This document shows, one piece after another, positions 16,669 to 25,220 of a DNA stretch of 64,000 nucleotides (the stretch's first letter is position 1; each line of letters starts with the position of its first letter). The notes below the pieces were generated by a model. That model did not search any database. It was not told the DNA's origin and worked only from the letters and a program-made list of their open reading frames with translations. A program made the translations under genes and the position numbers. The DNA is from a candidate division CSSED10-310 bacterium (GTDB lineage Bacteria > CSSED10-310 > JAFGJC01). The stretch lies in NCBI GenBank assembly GCA_016927905.1, contig JAFGLW010000016.1:1-64000 (forward strand), read 5' to 3'.

Positions 16669-19032
16669 ATGAAAATCGATGGGAAGGCGTGTGACCGGAT
16701 TTTGAGCAAGGCATTTGATCAGGGTCGAACTTTTCTGATGGAACACGAAACATATCAACTTTTAGCCGCTGCCGGATTGAGGACAGACTGCTGGTGGAAA
16801 GTTGCGGGGAGTGGCGATGATGTAACCGATGATTTTCTTGATGGATTGACCGCAAAACAGGTCGTTTTGAAGATTGTTTCGCCGCTGATCACACACAAGA
16901 CAGACGTCGGGGGTGTAGTATTTGAACCCGCCCGGCCATCCGGAATCCGCATCGCCATCCGCTCCATGATCGATTCGGTCCCGGAGCGTTACCTGGAATG
17001 GATCCGAACGAACAATCTCAGCCTGCCGGATCACATATCCGGCAGCGACGATTCGAAGCTGGTCGAGCAGATACGCAGGGAAATCCTGGGGATACTGGTG
17101 GTCGAGTTTATTGAATCGGACGCCGGGGGATTCGGATATGAAATGCTGGCCGGCATGCAGTGGACCCGGGAGTTCGGACCGGTTATCACCATGGGGCTGG
17201 GGGGTATCGATACGGAGTTGCTTGCAGCTTCGTTGAAGCCGGGCCGGTCGACGGTTACGGCTTCCGCATCCCTGTCCCCTTCAGGATTTCTGGAGATTTT
17301 CAAACAGACGATTATATATCAGAAAGTTGCGGGACTGACCCGGGGCACAGATCGGATTGCTGACGATGAAATACTGACGGAATGCTATCGGGTGTTTTCC
17401 TGTCTCGCCGACTGGTACGGACCGGATGGAACCGGTGAATTTGTCATCGACGAGCTGGAAGTCAATCCTTTTGTTTTTACCGGCGGCCGGATCGTGCCGC
17501 TGGATGGTTTGTGCCGGTTCAAACACCGCACTCCGAAACCACTTCCATCTCCGGTACATAAAATTGGGAAACTGCTGCATCCGAAAAGCATGGCGGTGAT
17601 CGGCGTATCAGCCCGGAAAATGAACATGGGCCGGATCATCCTGCGCAATATCCTGAGAAATCAGTTTCCGGTGGATCACATGTACATCATCCGTCCGGAA
17701 ATGGATCGGATCGACGAAGTGCCCTGCGTGCCCTCCATCGGGGATCTGCCGGAAACAGTGGATGTTCTCGTTCTTGCCGTAGACGCAGCACAGACACCCT
17801 CCATAATCCGGGATGCCGCCGAATCCGGAAAGGTCGAATCGGTGATCATCATTCCCGGCGGACTCGGTGAAAAATCCGGAACGGAGGAAATCGTCCGGGG
17901 CATGAACGAAGCGATCCAGCAGAGCCGGACCCGCCCGGATCACGGCCCGATATTCGTGGGCGGGAACTGCCTGGGCATTTTATCCAGACCCGGGCGGTAC
18001 GACACCCTGTTCGTCCCGGAAGCGAAGCTTCCCAAAAACTATGATAAATCACCCGATCCGGTGGCGTTTCTTTCTCAGAGCGGCGCCCGGATGATAACGG
18101 TAATGAGTCAGCAGACGAATTTGTCTCCTCTTTTCGCTGTATCGACCGGTAACCAGATGGATTTGGGTGTCGCCGATTTCCTCGAGTATCTGCTTGAACA
18201 TGAGCCCGATGTCAAGGTAGTGGCGGTGTACGTGGAAGGATTTCGCGATCTGGGAGGGATGAAAGTTTTTCACGCAGTCCGCAGGCTTGTATCGGAAAAC
18301 CGCACGGTTGTGTTTTACAAGGCCGGGCGGACCGCCGCCGGCAGAACCGCGACATCCGGACACACCGCATCCATCGCCGGGGATTATCAAGTCGCGGCCC
18401 AGCTCATGGCCCAGGCGGGTGCCATGGTCTGCGATAATTTCACGGAATTCAACGAACTGATCCGGCTGGCTGTCGCACTTTTCGACAAACGGGTGGAGGG
18501 CAACAGAATCGCGGGGATTTCCAATGCCGGGTACGAAACCGTGGGAATGGCCGACAACATCGGTCCGGAATCGGGACTGGAACTGGCGGTCTATTCCGAG
18601 CAAACCCGGGAGACGATCCGGAAGATACTGGTGAACGGGCGGATTGAAACCCTGGTCGATATTCGGAATCCGATGGATGTCACACCCATGGCCGTCGATG
18701 CGGTTCACGAAGGAATCATTCAGGCTCAATTGAACGATCCGGGCATCCATGCGGTTATCGCGGCCACCATTCCGATAACCCCCGCCCAGCAAACACTTCC
18801 GGCAGGAATATTCGGGGAGGAGAACATTTTGAAACCGGACAGCTATCCCAACCGGATCATCCGGCTGATCCGCGAATCCGGCAAGCCCGTGATATCCGTC
18901 ATCGATTCCGGTGAAGTGTACGATCCGATGGTCAAAATGATGGAACGGAGCGGGGTGGTTGTCTTCCGAACGGCCGATCTGGCTATCCGGATGCTCGGGA
19001 AGTATATCACCTGCCGGCTGAATGCCCGCTGA
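16669..19032 (+). CDS. Acyl-CoA synthetase (ADP-forming), fused ATP-grasp/CoA-binding protein
   Basis: Converts acyl-CoA, ADP and phosphate to free acid, CoA and ATP. Residues about 1-240 form an ATP-grasp (beta-subunit-like) domain (VVLKIVSPLITHKTDVGGV, GYEMLAGMQWTREFGPVITMGLGG). From about 300 comes the CoA-binding domain (HPKSMAVIGVSARKMNMG), then the succinyl-CoA-ligase-like domains with the phosphohistidine region SGHTASIAGDYQ. This is the beta-alpha order; alpha-beta also occurs in the family. ATG 16669 is chosen because the ATG four codons earlier overlaps the ribosome binding site GGAGG. Behind iorAB it probably makes ATP from aryl-acetyl-CoA. It overlaps the convergent 19007 gene by 26 nt. 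Confidence 0.9.
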   Translation: MKIDGKACDRILSKAFDQGRTFLMEHETYQLLAAAGLRTDCWWKVAGSGDDVTDDFLDGLTAKQVVLKIVSPLITHKTDVGGVVFEPARPSGIRIAIRSMIDSVPERYLEWIRTNNLSLPDHISGSDDSKLVEQIRREILGILVVEFIESDAGGFGYEMLAGMQWTREFGPVITMGLGGIDTELLAASLKPGRSTVTASASLSPSGFLEIFKQTIIYQKVAGLTRGTDRIADDEILTECYRVFSCLADWYGPDGTGEFVIDELEVNPFVFTGGRIVPLDGLCRFKHRTPKPLPSPVHKIGKLLHPKSMAVIGVSARKMNMGRIILRNILRNQFPVDHMYIIRPEMDRIDEVPCVPSIGDLPETVDVLVLAVDAAQTPSIIRDAAESGKVESVIIIPGGLGEKSGTEEIVRGMNEAIQQSRTRPDHGPIFVGGNCLGILSRPGRYDTLFVPEAKLPKNYDKSPDPVAFLSQSGARMITVMSQQTNLSPLFAVSTGNQMDLGVADFLEYLLEHEPDVKVVAVYVEGFRDLGGMKVFHAVRRLVSENRTVVFYKAGRTAAGRTATSGHTASIAGDYQVAAQLMAQAGAMVCDNFTEFNELIRLAVALFDKRVEGNRIAGISNAGYETVGMADNIGPESGLELAVYSEQTRETIRKILVNGRIETLVDIRNPMDVTPMAVDAVHEGIIQAQLNDPGIHAVIAATIPITPAQQTLPAGIFGEENILKPDSYPNRIIRLIRESGKPVISVIDSGEVYDPMVKMMERSGVVVFRTADLAIRMLGKYITCRLNAR

Positions 19033-19702
19033 TGCTGTTTCGAGTGCGGGATTGCGGCGGATCAATGATGAATGTGGTTGTTGAATTCGATTTCCCCACG
19101 ACCCTGTGGTTGATTTCTTGAATGACGCCGTAATCCGGATGTATCCACATTTCGATTTTCATGGGAATCTGAACACCCATAACCTTCGCTTCACCGGTTC
19201 CCCGGATATGCACGCATCGATAGGTTTCACCGTGAAGGATGAGAGAATCGGCGCGATCCAAAATTTCATAATCAACAGATATCTTTTTCTTCTTTTCCCG
19301 GATACCGCTTTTCCAGGTAACGGCGGTTTCGGGTGGTAATTTCAGCCACAGCAGCGGTTCGGAAAAAAACACCGGATCTCCCCCGGTCTCTTCCGATTCC
19401 GCGATCAGAAATATGCCATCCGGTCGCACCTGGTAATATTTTACTTTGCGGTATTCCTGTTCCCGCATCGTAACGATTTCTTCGTGCACCGTCCGGAATT
19501 CTCCGGATCCGGCATCCCGGAACGGTTCCAGAACCCGGAGGATTTTACTGATGTCTTTTTTTTCACCGTCTATCACCATGGTGCCCGTATATTTAAGGAC
19601 CGTTCCCGGTTCGGACACCAGGTAATCCATCGCCCCCGCCTGCCGGATCAATGCGGTAACAATCAGTCCCGGGAATCCAAGGCGGGATTTCCCGAAAATC
19701 AT
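19007..19702 (-). CDS. Secreted protein of unknown function, paralogue of upstream gene
   Basis: I do not recognise a named family. The 231-residue protein has an N-terminal hydrophobic stretch (LGFPGLIVTALIRQAGA) compatible with a signal peptide, then a beta-rich body. It aligns along its length with its neighbour at 19702-20454: both start DYxx...G after the signal, and share K-x-I-x-x-I/V-L-x-P, a xxDGIFLIA / EDGIYLVAT strand, a LPLPVTVGAKWHKN-like / LPPETAVTWKSG strand, and a C-terminal G-x-V-x-Q/EI segment. The pattern is like DUF-type lipoprotein carrier or TapB-like periplasmic beta folds, but no motif proves it. Its start overlaps the upstream stop; its 3' end overlaps the convergent synthetase gene by 26 nt. 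Confidence 0.7.
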   Translation of the reverse strand: MIFGKSRLGFPGLIVTALIRQAGAMDYLVSEPGTVLKYTGTMVIDGEKKDISKILRVLEPFRDAGSGEFRTVHEEIVTMREQEYRKVKYYQVRPDGIFLIAESEETGGDPVFFSEPLLWLKLPPETAVTWKSGIREKKKKISVDYEILDRADSLILHGETYRCVHIRGTGEAKVMGVQIPMKIEMWIHPDYGVIQEINHRVVGKSNSTTTFIIDPPQSRTRNSISGHSAGR

Positions 19703-20454
19703 CAGCTGTGATCGCTGCCGATGTCGGTCTTCCCAGGTTCAACGGGCTGAACTGAATCTGATGCGGAGGGACTGCCCGCCGGTTCAAACCCTTTCGGCGG
19801 CACTCCCGGCGGGACAATCTCCTTCAGGATGAAGCTGCTGACTGCCTTGTGGTCCCGGTCGATGTATTTTGAGGTTACCTGATACACCCTGCCCTGCCTG
19901 GAAAAATAGGATTCTTTTTCAATTTTATGGGTTTCGGCTCCCAGCTTGATTTCCCCGACGGCTTTGACGACGACGACGGTTTCGGTTTTTCCGCCTATTT
20001 CCACCGACTTGTCAATCGACAGGATTTCCATATCGAAATCAACCGGATGCCCGCCTTCAATCCGGTTTTTATGCCACTTGGCTCCGACGGTTACCGGGAG
20101 CGGCAGCTCCAGTGAGGGAGTATTCAGAACATCGATACGACCACCCATTTTATCGGCCGTGGCGACAAGATATATGCCGTCTTCCCGGGCGTTGTAAAAC
20201 AATATCTTTTCATCTGAAAAAGTGTCCCCCCTTATCAGGGAATGATGAATCACGTCGAATTTTGCGCCTTCCACGACGGCCGGATCGAGTATGTGAATGA
20301 TTTTGCCGAAGGACATGGTTTTTCCTTCTTTTTCAAGCGACCCCTCAAAAATAACTTTTTCATCGATCGTATCGAAAATATAGTCGATCGCGAACACAGC
20401 CGAACCGGAGCAAACCAGCAAAACGGATAGCAGAGCGGTTGTTGTAGGTTTCAA
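19702..20454 (-). CDS. Secreted protein of unknown function
   Basis: The 250-residue protein begins with a clear signal peptide (TALLSVLLVCSGSAVFA, cleavage likely after AFA-like VFA). The body is predicted beta-rich and shares its strand pattern with the downstream paralogue, so the pair arose by tandem duplication. The C-terminal 30 residues are Pro/Ser-rich (PPGVPPKGFEPAGSPSAS). The start codon is TTG at 20454, with GGAG 9 nt upstream. A promoter-like sequence lies just ahead. Function unknown; a periplasmic or surface location is the only safe statement. Confidence 0.75.
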   Translation of the reverse strand: MKPTTTALLSVLLVCSGSAVFAIDYIFDTIDEKVIFEGSLEKEGKTMSFGKIIHILDPAVVEGAKFDVIHHSLIRGDTFSDEKILFYNAREDGIYLVATADKMGGRIDVLNTPSLELPLPVTVGAKWHKNRIEGGHPVDFDMEILSIDKSVEIGGKTETVVVVKAVGEIKLGAETHKIEKESYFSRQGRVYQVTSKYIDRDHKAVSSFILKEIVPPGVPPKGFEPAGSPSASDSVQPVEPGKTDIGSDHS

Positions 20455-20496
20455 GTTCTCGGTCTCCTTTCCCCGGGGATATACCGGATAATCCCA

Positions 20497-20525
20497 TTAT
20501 TACTATGAAGCGGATGAATTTACAA
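20497..20525 (-). promoter_or_regulatory. Promoter for the tandem secreted paralogues
   Basis: On the minus strand TTGTAA (20525-20520), 17 nt, then TAATAA (20502-20497), about 40 nt before the TTG start at 20454. Confidence 0.45.
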
Positions 20526-20592
20526 GTACAGCGACATGTCCCGAAATGGTACTTGAAATCGATGGCGGGGAGTGGAAAAATCAGTTGTTGTC

Positions 20593-21798
20593 ATGAAATA
20601 CAAGGATTTATACAAAAAAATTGAAATTTCGGTCAGGGAACTGGATGTCAGCCAGGATGAAAGCGGGTTGATCGAGACCGTTCTGGACACGGTGTTGTCC
20701 CTGTACGGCGATGACCTGGGTATACTGAGCGGGCGGTTGTATATTAGAGAGGGTGATATATACAGGTTGATCAGGCAGATCGGCCGGTCGAAACTGGATA
20801 TCGACCAGACGGAACTGCCCTCGGAATACCTTCCGATCCGAAAACTGCGTGAAGAAAAATATATCATCATGCACCGGAACGACAGCGGCATCGATTCCAA
20901 TCTTCAGCAGTTCATGGTTGCAGACACCTTTGCCGCCATCGCCCTGGGTGATACCAACCAATATCTTGCTTCCTTCAGTGTATCGGAGCCCTGTGAGGAG
21001 GAGCAGCTTCATTTTTCGCTTAATACGATCCGGTTTGTGACCAATTTCAAGCTGCGTGAGCTTTCGATGCAGGATGTTTTACTCAAAGCCCGTGAAATAC
21101 AGCTTTCATTGTTGCCTTCCTACCTGGTGGATCGCAGGGGATACGAGATATACGGAAAGAGCATTCCCGCCGATTTTGTTGGCGGCGATGCCTTTGACTA
21201 TCTCCTCATCAGCGACGACACGCTGGGTATCGCCGTAATGGATGCGGTGGGGCACGGGCTGCCGGCCGCCCTTCAGGCCCGGGATGCCGTCACCGGTCTT
21301 CGGATGGGTATCGAAAGCAACATCAAGATGGAATTCATGATATCCCGCCTGAACCGTGTGATGCACCGTTCGAACCTCAGCAGCCGTTTTGTTTCGCTCT
21401 TCTATGGGGAGCTGGAGGAAAACGGCAACTTCATCTATATCAACGCCGGTCACCCGCCTGCTCTGTTGTTTCGTTCAGGCGGTTCGGTGCATGAATTGAC
21501 CCGGGGCGGAATGGTTCTGGGTCCGAATCCCACCGCCAGGTACCAGCGTGGATTTGTATTTCTGAATCCCGGAGACATCCTGGTGGTATACTCCGACGGG
21601 ATTACCGAGGAGGGGGACGGGAATGGAAACCGGTATGGGCTCGAGCGGTTCAGGGAGCATATCAACACCCGGTTGAACCTGTCCGCCCGTGACCTGACGG
21701 AAACGGTATTCCAGGAAATCCACAGTTATTCCGGTAAGATTTCGCCTTCAGACGATCAGACACTCGTGATCGTAAAACGGACTGAAAATTTATCCTGA
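20593..21798 (+). CDS. RsbU-type PP2C (SpoIIE) protein phosphatase with N-terminal sensor domain
   Basis: Predicted serine/threonine phosphatase of partner-switching systems. Residues about 1-165 form a GAF-like sensor region with no recognisable ligand motif. A helical linker (LLKAREIQLSLLPS) leads into the SpoIIE domain: GKSIPADFVGGDAFDYL, IAVMDAVGHGLPAAL, the YINAGHPPALLF strand, and DILVVYSDGITEEGDGNGNRYG, carrying the metal-binding Asp residues. No STAS or anti-sigma partner is adjacent. ATG 20593 starts the conserved MKYKDLYKKIE; a GTG seven codons upstream is possible, and neither has a good ribosome binding site. The 3' end overlaps convergent murC by 9 nt. Confidence 0.88.
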   Translation: MKYKDLYKKIEISVRELDVSQDESGLIETVLDTVLSLYGDDLGILSGRLYIREGDIYRLIRQIGRSKLDIDQTELPSEYLPIRKLREEKYIIMHRNDSGIDSNLQQFMVADTFAAIALGDTNQYLASFSVSEPCEEEQLHFSLNTIRFVTNFKLRELSMQDVLLKAREIQLSLLPSYLVDRRGYEIYGKSIPADFVGGDAFDYLLISDDTLGIAVMDAVGHGLPAALQARDAVTGLRMGIESNIKMEFMISRLNRVMHRSNLSSRFVSLFYGELEENGNFIYINAGHPPALLFRSGGSVHELTRGGMVLGPNPTARYQRGFVFLNPGDILVVYSDGITEEGDGNGNRYGLERFREHINTRLNLSARDLTETVFQEIHSYSGKISPSDDQTLVIVKRTENLS

Positions 21799-23196
21799 TT
21801 CCCGTTTTGCCAGTCCATCGATCAGGATTTCATTGATTTTGAATACATCTCCCGCTCCCAGCGTCAATATGATTTCTCCCGGGCGGACGGTTTCAATAAG
21901 TCTGGCTGCGGCCTCATGCTTCGTGTTCACAACCTCCACCCGGCGGCATCCGGCCTGCCGGCAGCGTTCCGCCAGCAGGTTGGAAGTGATACCCGGAAGG
22001 GGTGGTTCGGAGGCCGGGTAGATGGGCAGGAGAATCACCTGATCCAGGTCTTTCAAGACTGCGGCGAACCGGTCCATGAAGTAGGCGGTCCGGGTGTACC
22101 GATGGGGCTGGAAAACCGCGTGTATGGGCGATGAATGCTGCTGGCGGACGGCGGCAACGGTGGCTTCGATCTCGGTCGGGTGATGAGCGTAATCATCGAT
22201 TAGAATGATCCCGCCGGAGGCATCCGTTCTGTCCAGTCGCCGTTTGACGCCTTTGTATTGCCTCAGCGCACGCCTGATGATTCCCGGTTGAATGCCGATT
22301 TCTAGCCCGACCGCTATAGCGGCCAGCGCGTTCAGCACCATGTGCCGCCCGGGAATCCGGATGGCAAATTCACCCAGGTCGATATCTTGATGAAACACCT
22401 GGAAATACTGCCATCCTTCCTCCGAACGAAGCAGCATGGCCTTGATATCGTTCCCCGGGGTTAAACCGTATTTGATCAAGCGCCTGGAATAATCGACGGT
22501 GAGTTTGGATATGATTCGATCGTCGCCGCAAACAACGGCAGCACCGAAAAACGGAACTCTGGACAGAAATATTGAGAATGTTTCCAGAATCCTGTCGAAG
22601 GTCTGGTAATAGTCCATGTGTTCTTCTTCGACATTCGTGACCACGGCGATGGCCGGGGACAACAAAAGAAACGAAGCGTCACTCTCATCCGCCTCCGCAA
22701 CGAAGTAAGGACCCCGCCCGATTCTCGCGTTGGTTCCGATGTTGTTGGCGTTGCCCCCGATCAGGATTGTCGGATCCAGTTTTGATTCCTCCAGAACGAG
22801 TGCGATCATGGATGTGGTGGTTGTTTTACCATGGGTACCGGCGATGGCGATTCCGTATTTGAGCCGCATCAATTCAGCCAGTAATTCAGCCCGCCTGATT
22901 TCGGGTATACCGGTCCTGCGTGCAGCAGTTCGTTCCGGATTATCCGATCGGACGGCCGAAGAATAAACCAGAACATCCGCTCCCCTGATATGTTCGCCGC
23001 TGTGACCGATCCAGATATCCGCGCCCAGGCTGGAAAGGCGACGCGTCACCGGCCCGTCTCCCTGATCCGAACCCTGAACTTCGAATCCCAGGTTCATGAG
23101 GATTTCCGCCAGTCCGCTCATCCCGATACCGCCGATTCCGACGAAATGAACACGTCTGACTTTCCCCATGAACCACTCATTTTTTCCCTGCATCAT
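21790..23196 (-). CDS. murC: UDP-N-acetylmuramate--L-alanine ligase
   Basis: Adds L-Ala to UDP-MurNAc in cytosolic peptidoglycan precursor synthesis. The N-terminal UDP-binding VHFVGIGGIGMSGLAEIL, the ATP P-loop GTHGKTTTTSMIA, the EADESDASF segment and DDYAHHPTEI are all classic MurC motifs. The 468-residue length is normal. An AAGGGG precedes the ATG at 23196. It follows murG by 42 nt; murG-murC is a fragment of the usual dcw order, with no other dcw genes here. Confidence 0.97.
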   Translation of the reverse strand: MMQGKNEWFMGKVRRVHFVGIGGIGMSGLAEILMNLGFEVQGSDQGDGPVTRRLSSLGADIWIGHSGEHIRGADVLVYSSAVRSDNPERTAARRTGIPEIRRAELLAELMRLKYGIAIAGTHGKTTTTSMIALVLEESKLDPTILIGGNANNIGTNARIGRGPYFVAEADESDASFLLLSPAIAVVTNVEEEHMDYYQTFDRILETFSIFLSRVPFFGAAVVCGDDRIISKLTVDYSRRLIKYGLTPGNDIKAMLLRSEEGWQYFQVFHQDIDLGEFAIRIPGRHMVLNALAAIAVGLEIGIQPGIIRRALRQYKGVKRRLDRTDASGGIILIDDYAHHPTEIEATVAAVRQQHSSPIHAVFQPHRYTRTAYFMDRFAAVLKDLDQVILLPIYPASEPPLPGITSNLLAERCRQAGCRRVEVVNTKHEAAARLIETVRPGEIILTLGAGDVFKINEILIDGLAKRESG

Positions 23197-23238
23197 GGTC
23201 GGGCCCCTTATCGGAAGATGCTTTCACGGTGGCCGGAT

Positions 23239-24357
23239 TCAACCGGCCAGAATCAGATCCGCAATTTTGTCTGCAGCATCGGAGCATCCCATTTCTCTCG
23301 AGTTTTTTGCCATCTGCGCCAGCCGTTGGGGGTGTTCCCGGTATTCGTTCAGTATAGATGACACGGCGATTCCGGTCAGTTGTGTTTCGGGGATCAGCAG
23401 GGCGGCTCCAGCATCGGCGAGAACCTGGGCGTTGGTATATTGATGATTCCTCACTGCACCGGGCCATGGGACGATCACCGCGGGAACACCCCGGGCGGTA
23501 ATTTCTGCGAGTGTCATAGCGCCACCTCTGGAAATCACCATGTCCGCAGTGGCCAGTGCCAGATCCGCCCGGTAAAGAAAAGGGTAGGGATAATATCTCG
23601 GTTTATTCCGGGTCAGGCGTGTGGCCGAATCAAACTTGTTCTGACCCGTAGAATGCAAAATCTGCCAGCCAGCATACGCCGAACCTTCCTCACCCAGACA
23701 TAGAATCTCCTGAACCATCCTGTTCATCGCCATCGATCCCAGACTTCCGCCCACCACCAGCAGAGTTTTCAGCCCGGGATCCAGATTGTATTTCTGACAG
23801 CCTGCCCGCCTGGATGCAGTGATAATCGATTCCGACACCGGATTGCCCACAAGGACGATGGGTGCGGGTGATTTGATCATGCTGCGGGTGGATTCATAGG
23901 CTATTCCGACGCCGTCGACGATTCGAGCCAGCCATTTTACAGTCAGTCCCGGGACGGAATTCTGTTCCAAAATCCAACGGGGTATGCCCATCGTTTTACC
24001 TGCCATGATAACCGGAGCGCAGACGTAGCCGCCGGTTCCAAGAATCATATCGGGTGCGAATTCCTTTAAAACCGACCGTGCCTGGATTACCGGTCGCAGG
24101 GAAATCCAATGACAAGCCGTCCGCGCATTCCGGAGGATCGCGGCGGGTTTCAGAGAACGTTCGAGTCCGCGCATGCGCATGGTGACCAGAGGGATATCGT
24201 GACGGGGAACCAGATCCTCCTCCCGCCTTCCCTTCACTCCCACCCATAGAATCCGCGCATTGGATACTCTCTTCCTCACTTTTTCAACAACGGCGATGCC
24301 GGGCATGATATGCCCGCCCGTTCCGCCGCCGGTCACCACCAAACGGAAAGAACTCAT
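23239..24357 (-). CDS. murG: UDP-N-acetylglucosamine--undecaprenyl-PP-MurNAc-pentapeptide GlcNAc transferase
   Basis: Makes lipid II from lipid I at the inner face of the membrane. The N-terminal VTGGGTGGHIMPGIAV loop, the central LLVVGGSLGSMAMNRM loop and the donor-site segment ISRGGAMTLAEITARGVPAVIVPWP match MurG throughout. The length of 372 residues is typical. It starts the murG-murC unit; a promoter lies 76 nt upstream and is divergent from that of lepB. Confidence 0.97.
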   Translation of the reverse strand: MSSFRLVVTGGGTGGHIMPGIAVVEKVRKRVSNARILWVGVKGRREEDLVPRHDIPLVTMRMRGLERSLKPAAILRNARTACHWISLRPVIQARSVLKEFAPDMILGTGGYVCAPVIMAGKTMGIPRWILEQNSVPGLTVKWLARIVDGVGIAYESTRSMIKSPAPIVLVGNPVSESIITASRRAGCQKYNLDPGLKTLLVVGGSLGSMAMNRMVQEILCLGEEGSAYAGWQILHSTGQNKFDSATRLTRNKPRYYPYPFLYRADLALATADMVISRGGAMTLAEITARGVPAVIVPWPGAVRNHQYTNAQVLADAGAALLIPETQLTGIAVSSILNEYREHPQRLAQMAKNSREMGCSDAADKIADLILAG

Positions 24358-24433
24358 TTCAAAACCGTATTCCGTTCAATCCCGGACATGTTTCCTGCGC
24401 CCCCGATCTCTCCGCATCCGCTGGATTCTGTTT

Positions 24434-24463
24434 ATTATAATCACAGCGTGACGATTATGTGAA
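24434..24463 (-). promoter_or_regulatory. Promoter for murG-murC
   Basis: On the minus strand TTCACA (24463-24458), 18 nt, TATAAT (24439-24434). The perfect -10 box lies 76 nt before murG. Confidence 0.5.
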
Positions 24464-24510
24464 TCTTCTTTTTGGTCAAACCCGACAACGCCCCATGATA
24501 TTAATATGCT

Positions 24511-24539
24511 TTGACTTGCCATCCAACATTCTTTATGAT
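24511..24539 (+). promoter_or_regulatory. Promoter for lepB
   Basis: TTGACT (24511-24516), 17-nt spacer, TATGAT (24534-24539), 48 nt before the lepB ATG. Its position also argues against longer open-frame starts upstream. Confidence 0.55.
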
Positions 24540-24587
24540 TTCTTTTCTTCGCAAGGATTAAGCCGATTGTTTTCGTTCGGAGATGAG

Positions 24588-25205
24588 ATGGAGTCCGAGA
24601 TAATGTCAGATGCAGATTCAAAACGCAGCAAGCGGTCCGACAGGATATTGCGTGAAATCAAGGAATGGAGCAAGAGCATCCTGTGGGGAGCGGTATTTAT
24701 ATATTTTTTCACCGGTTATGTATTCAAGGCCTACCGGGTGGAAGGAACTTCCATGCAACCGTTGCTGCAAAATGCTGAACGGCTTTTTGTAAACCGGATT
24801 GTATATAAATTTCGTGACATTGAACGCGGTGATGTGGTTGTGTTTTATTTCCCCGCTCAACCGCACGATTATTTCATCAAGCGCGTCATCGGGCTGCCGG
24901 GTGAAAAGATATATATCAAAAAAGGGAAAATATTTATCAACGACCGACTGATCGATGACCATTACGTTCCCAATTACTTCAAGAGCTATGAAGATGTCGG
25001 GACGCAGGAAATCCCTCTGGGATATTATTTCGTTTCGGGAGATCACCGGAACAAGAGTTACGACAGCCGCGCCTGGGTGAAGGACAGGCGGTTATCGGCT
25101 TTTGTTCCCTTGAAATATATCGTTGGTAAAGCCAGTTTCAGATACTGGCCGCTGAATCAGATCGGACCCATCCGGTCGAATTTCGAACCGAACGGGAATG
25201 ACTGA
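24588..25205 (+). CDS. lepB: Signal peptidase I
   Basis: Membrane serine protease that removes signal peptides. One N-terminal transmembrane segment (SILWGAVFIYFFTGYVF) is followed by the catalytic Ser in EGTSMQP, the general-base Lys in FIKRVIGLPGE, and the C-terminal GDHRNKSYDSRAWG-like box (GDHRNKSYDSRAW). I choose ATG 24588 (205 residues), with GGAG 5 nt upstream; ATG 24603 is an alternative. A promoter lies just upstream. plsB follows after 15 nt. Confidence 0.95.
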   Translation: MESEIMSDADSKRSKRSDRILREIKEWSKSILWGAVFIYFFTGYVFKAYRVEGTSMQPLLQNAERLFVNRIVYKFRDIERGDVVVFYFPAQPHDYFIKRVIGLPGEKIYIKKGKIFINDRLIDDHYVPNYFKSYEDVGTQEIPLGYYFVSGDHRNKSYDSRAWVKDRRLSAFVPLKYIVGKASFRYWPLNQIGPIRSNFEPNGND

Positions 25206-25220
25206 TCAGGTTTCCGACAT

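Noticed and set aside
18049-19065. 338-codon open frame on the minus strand
   Set aside because: Antisense to the conserved C-terminal half of the acyl-CoA synthetase; no recognisable domain and no start signal.
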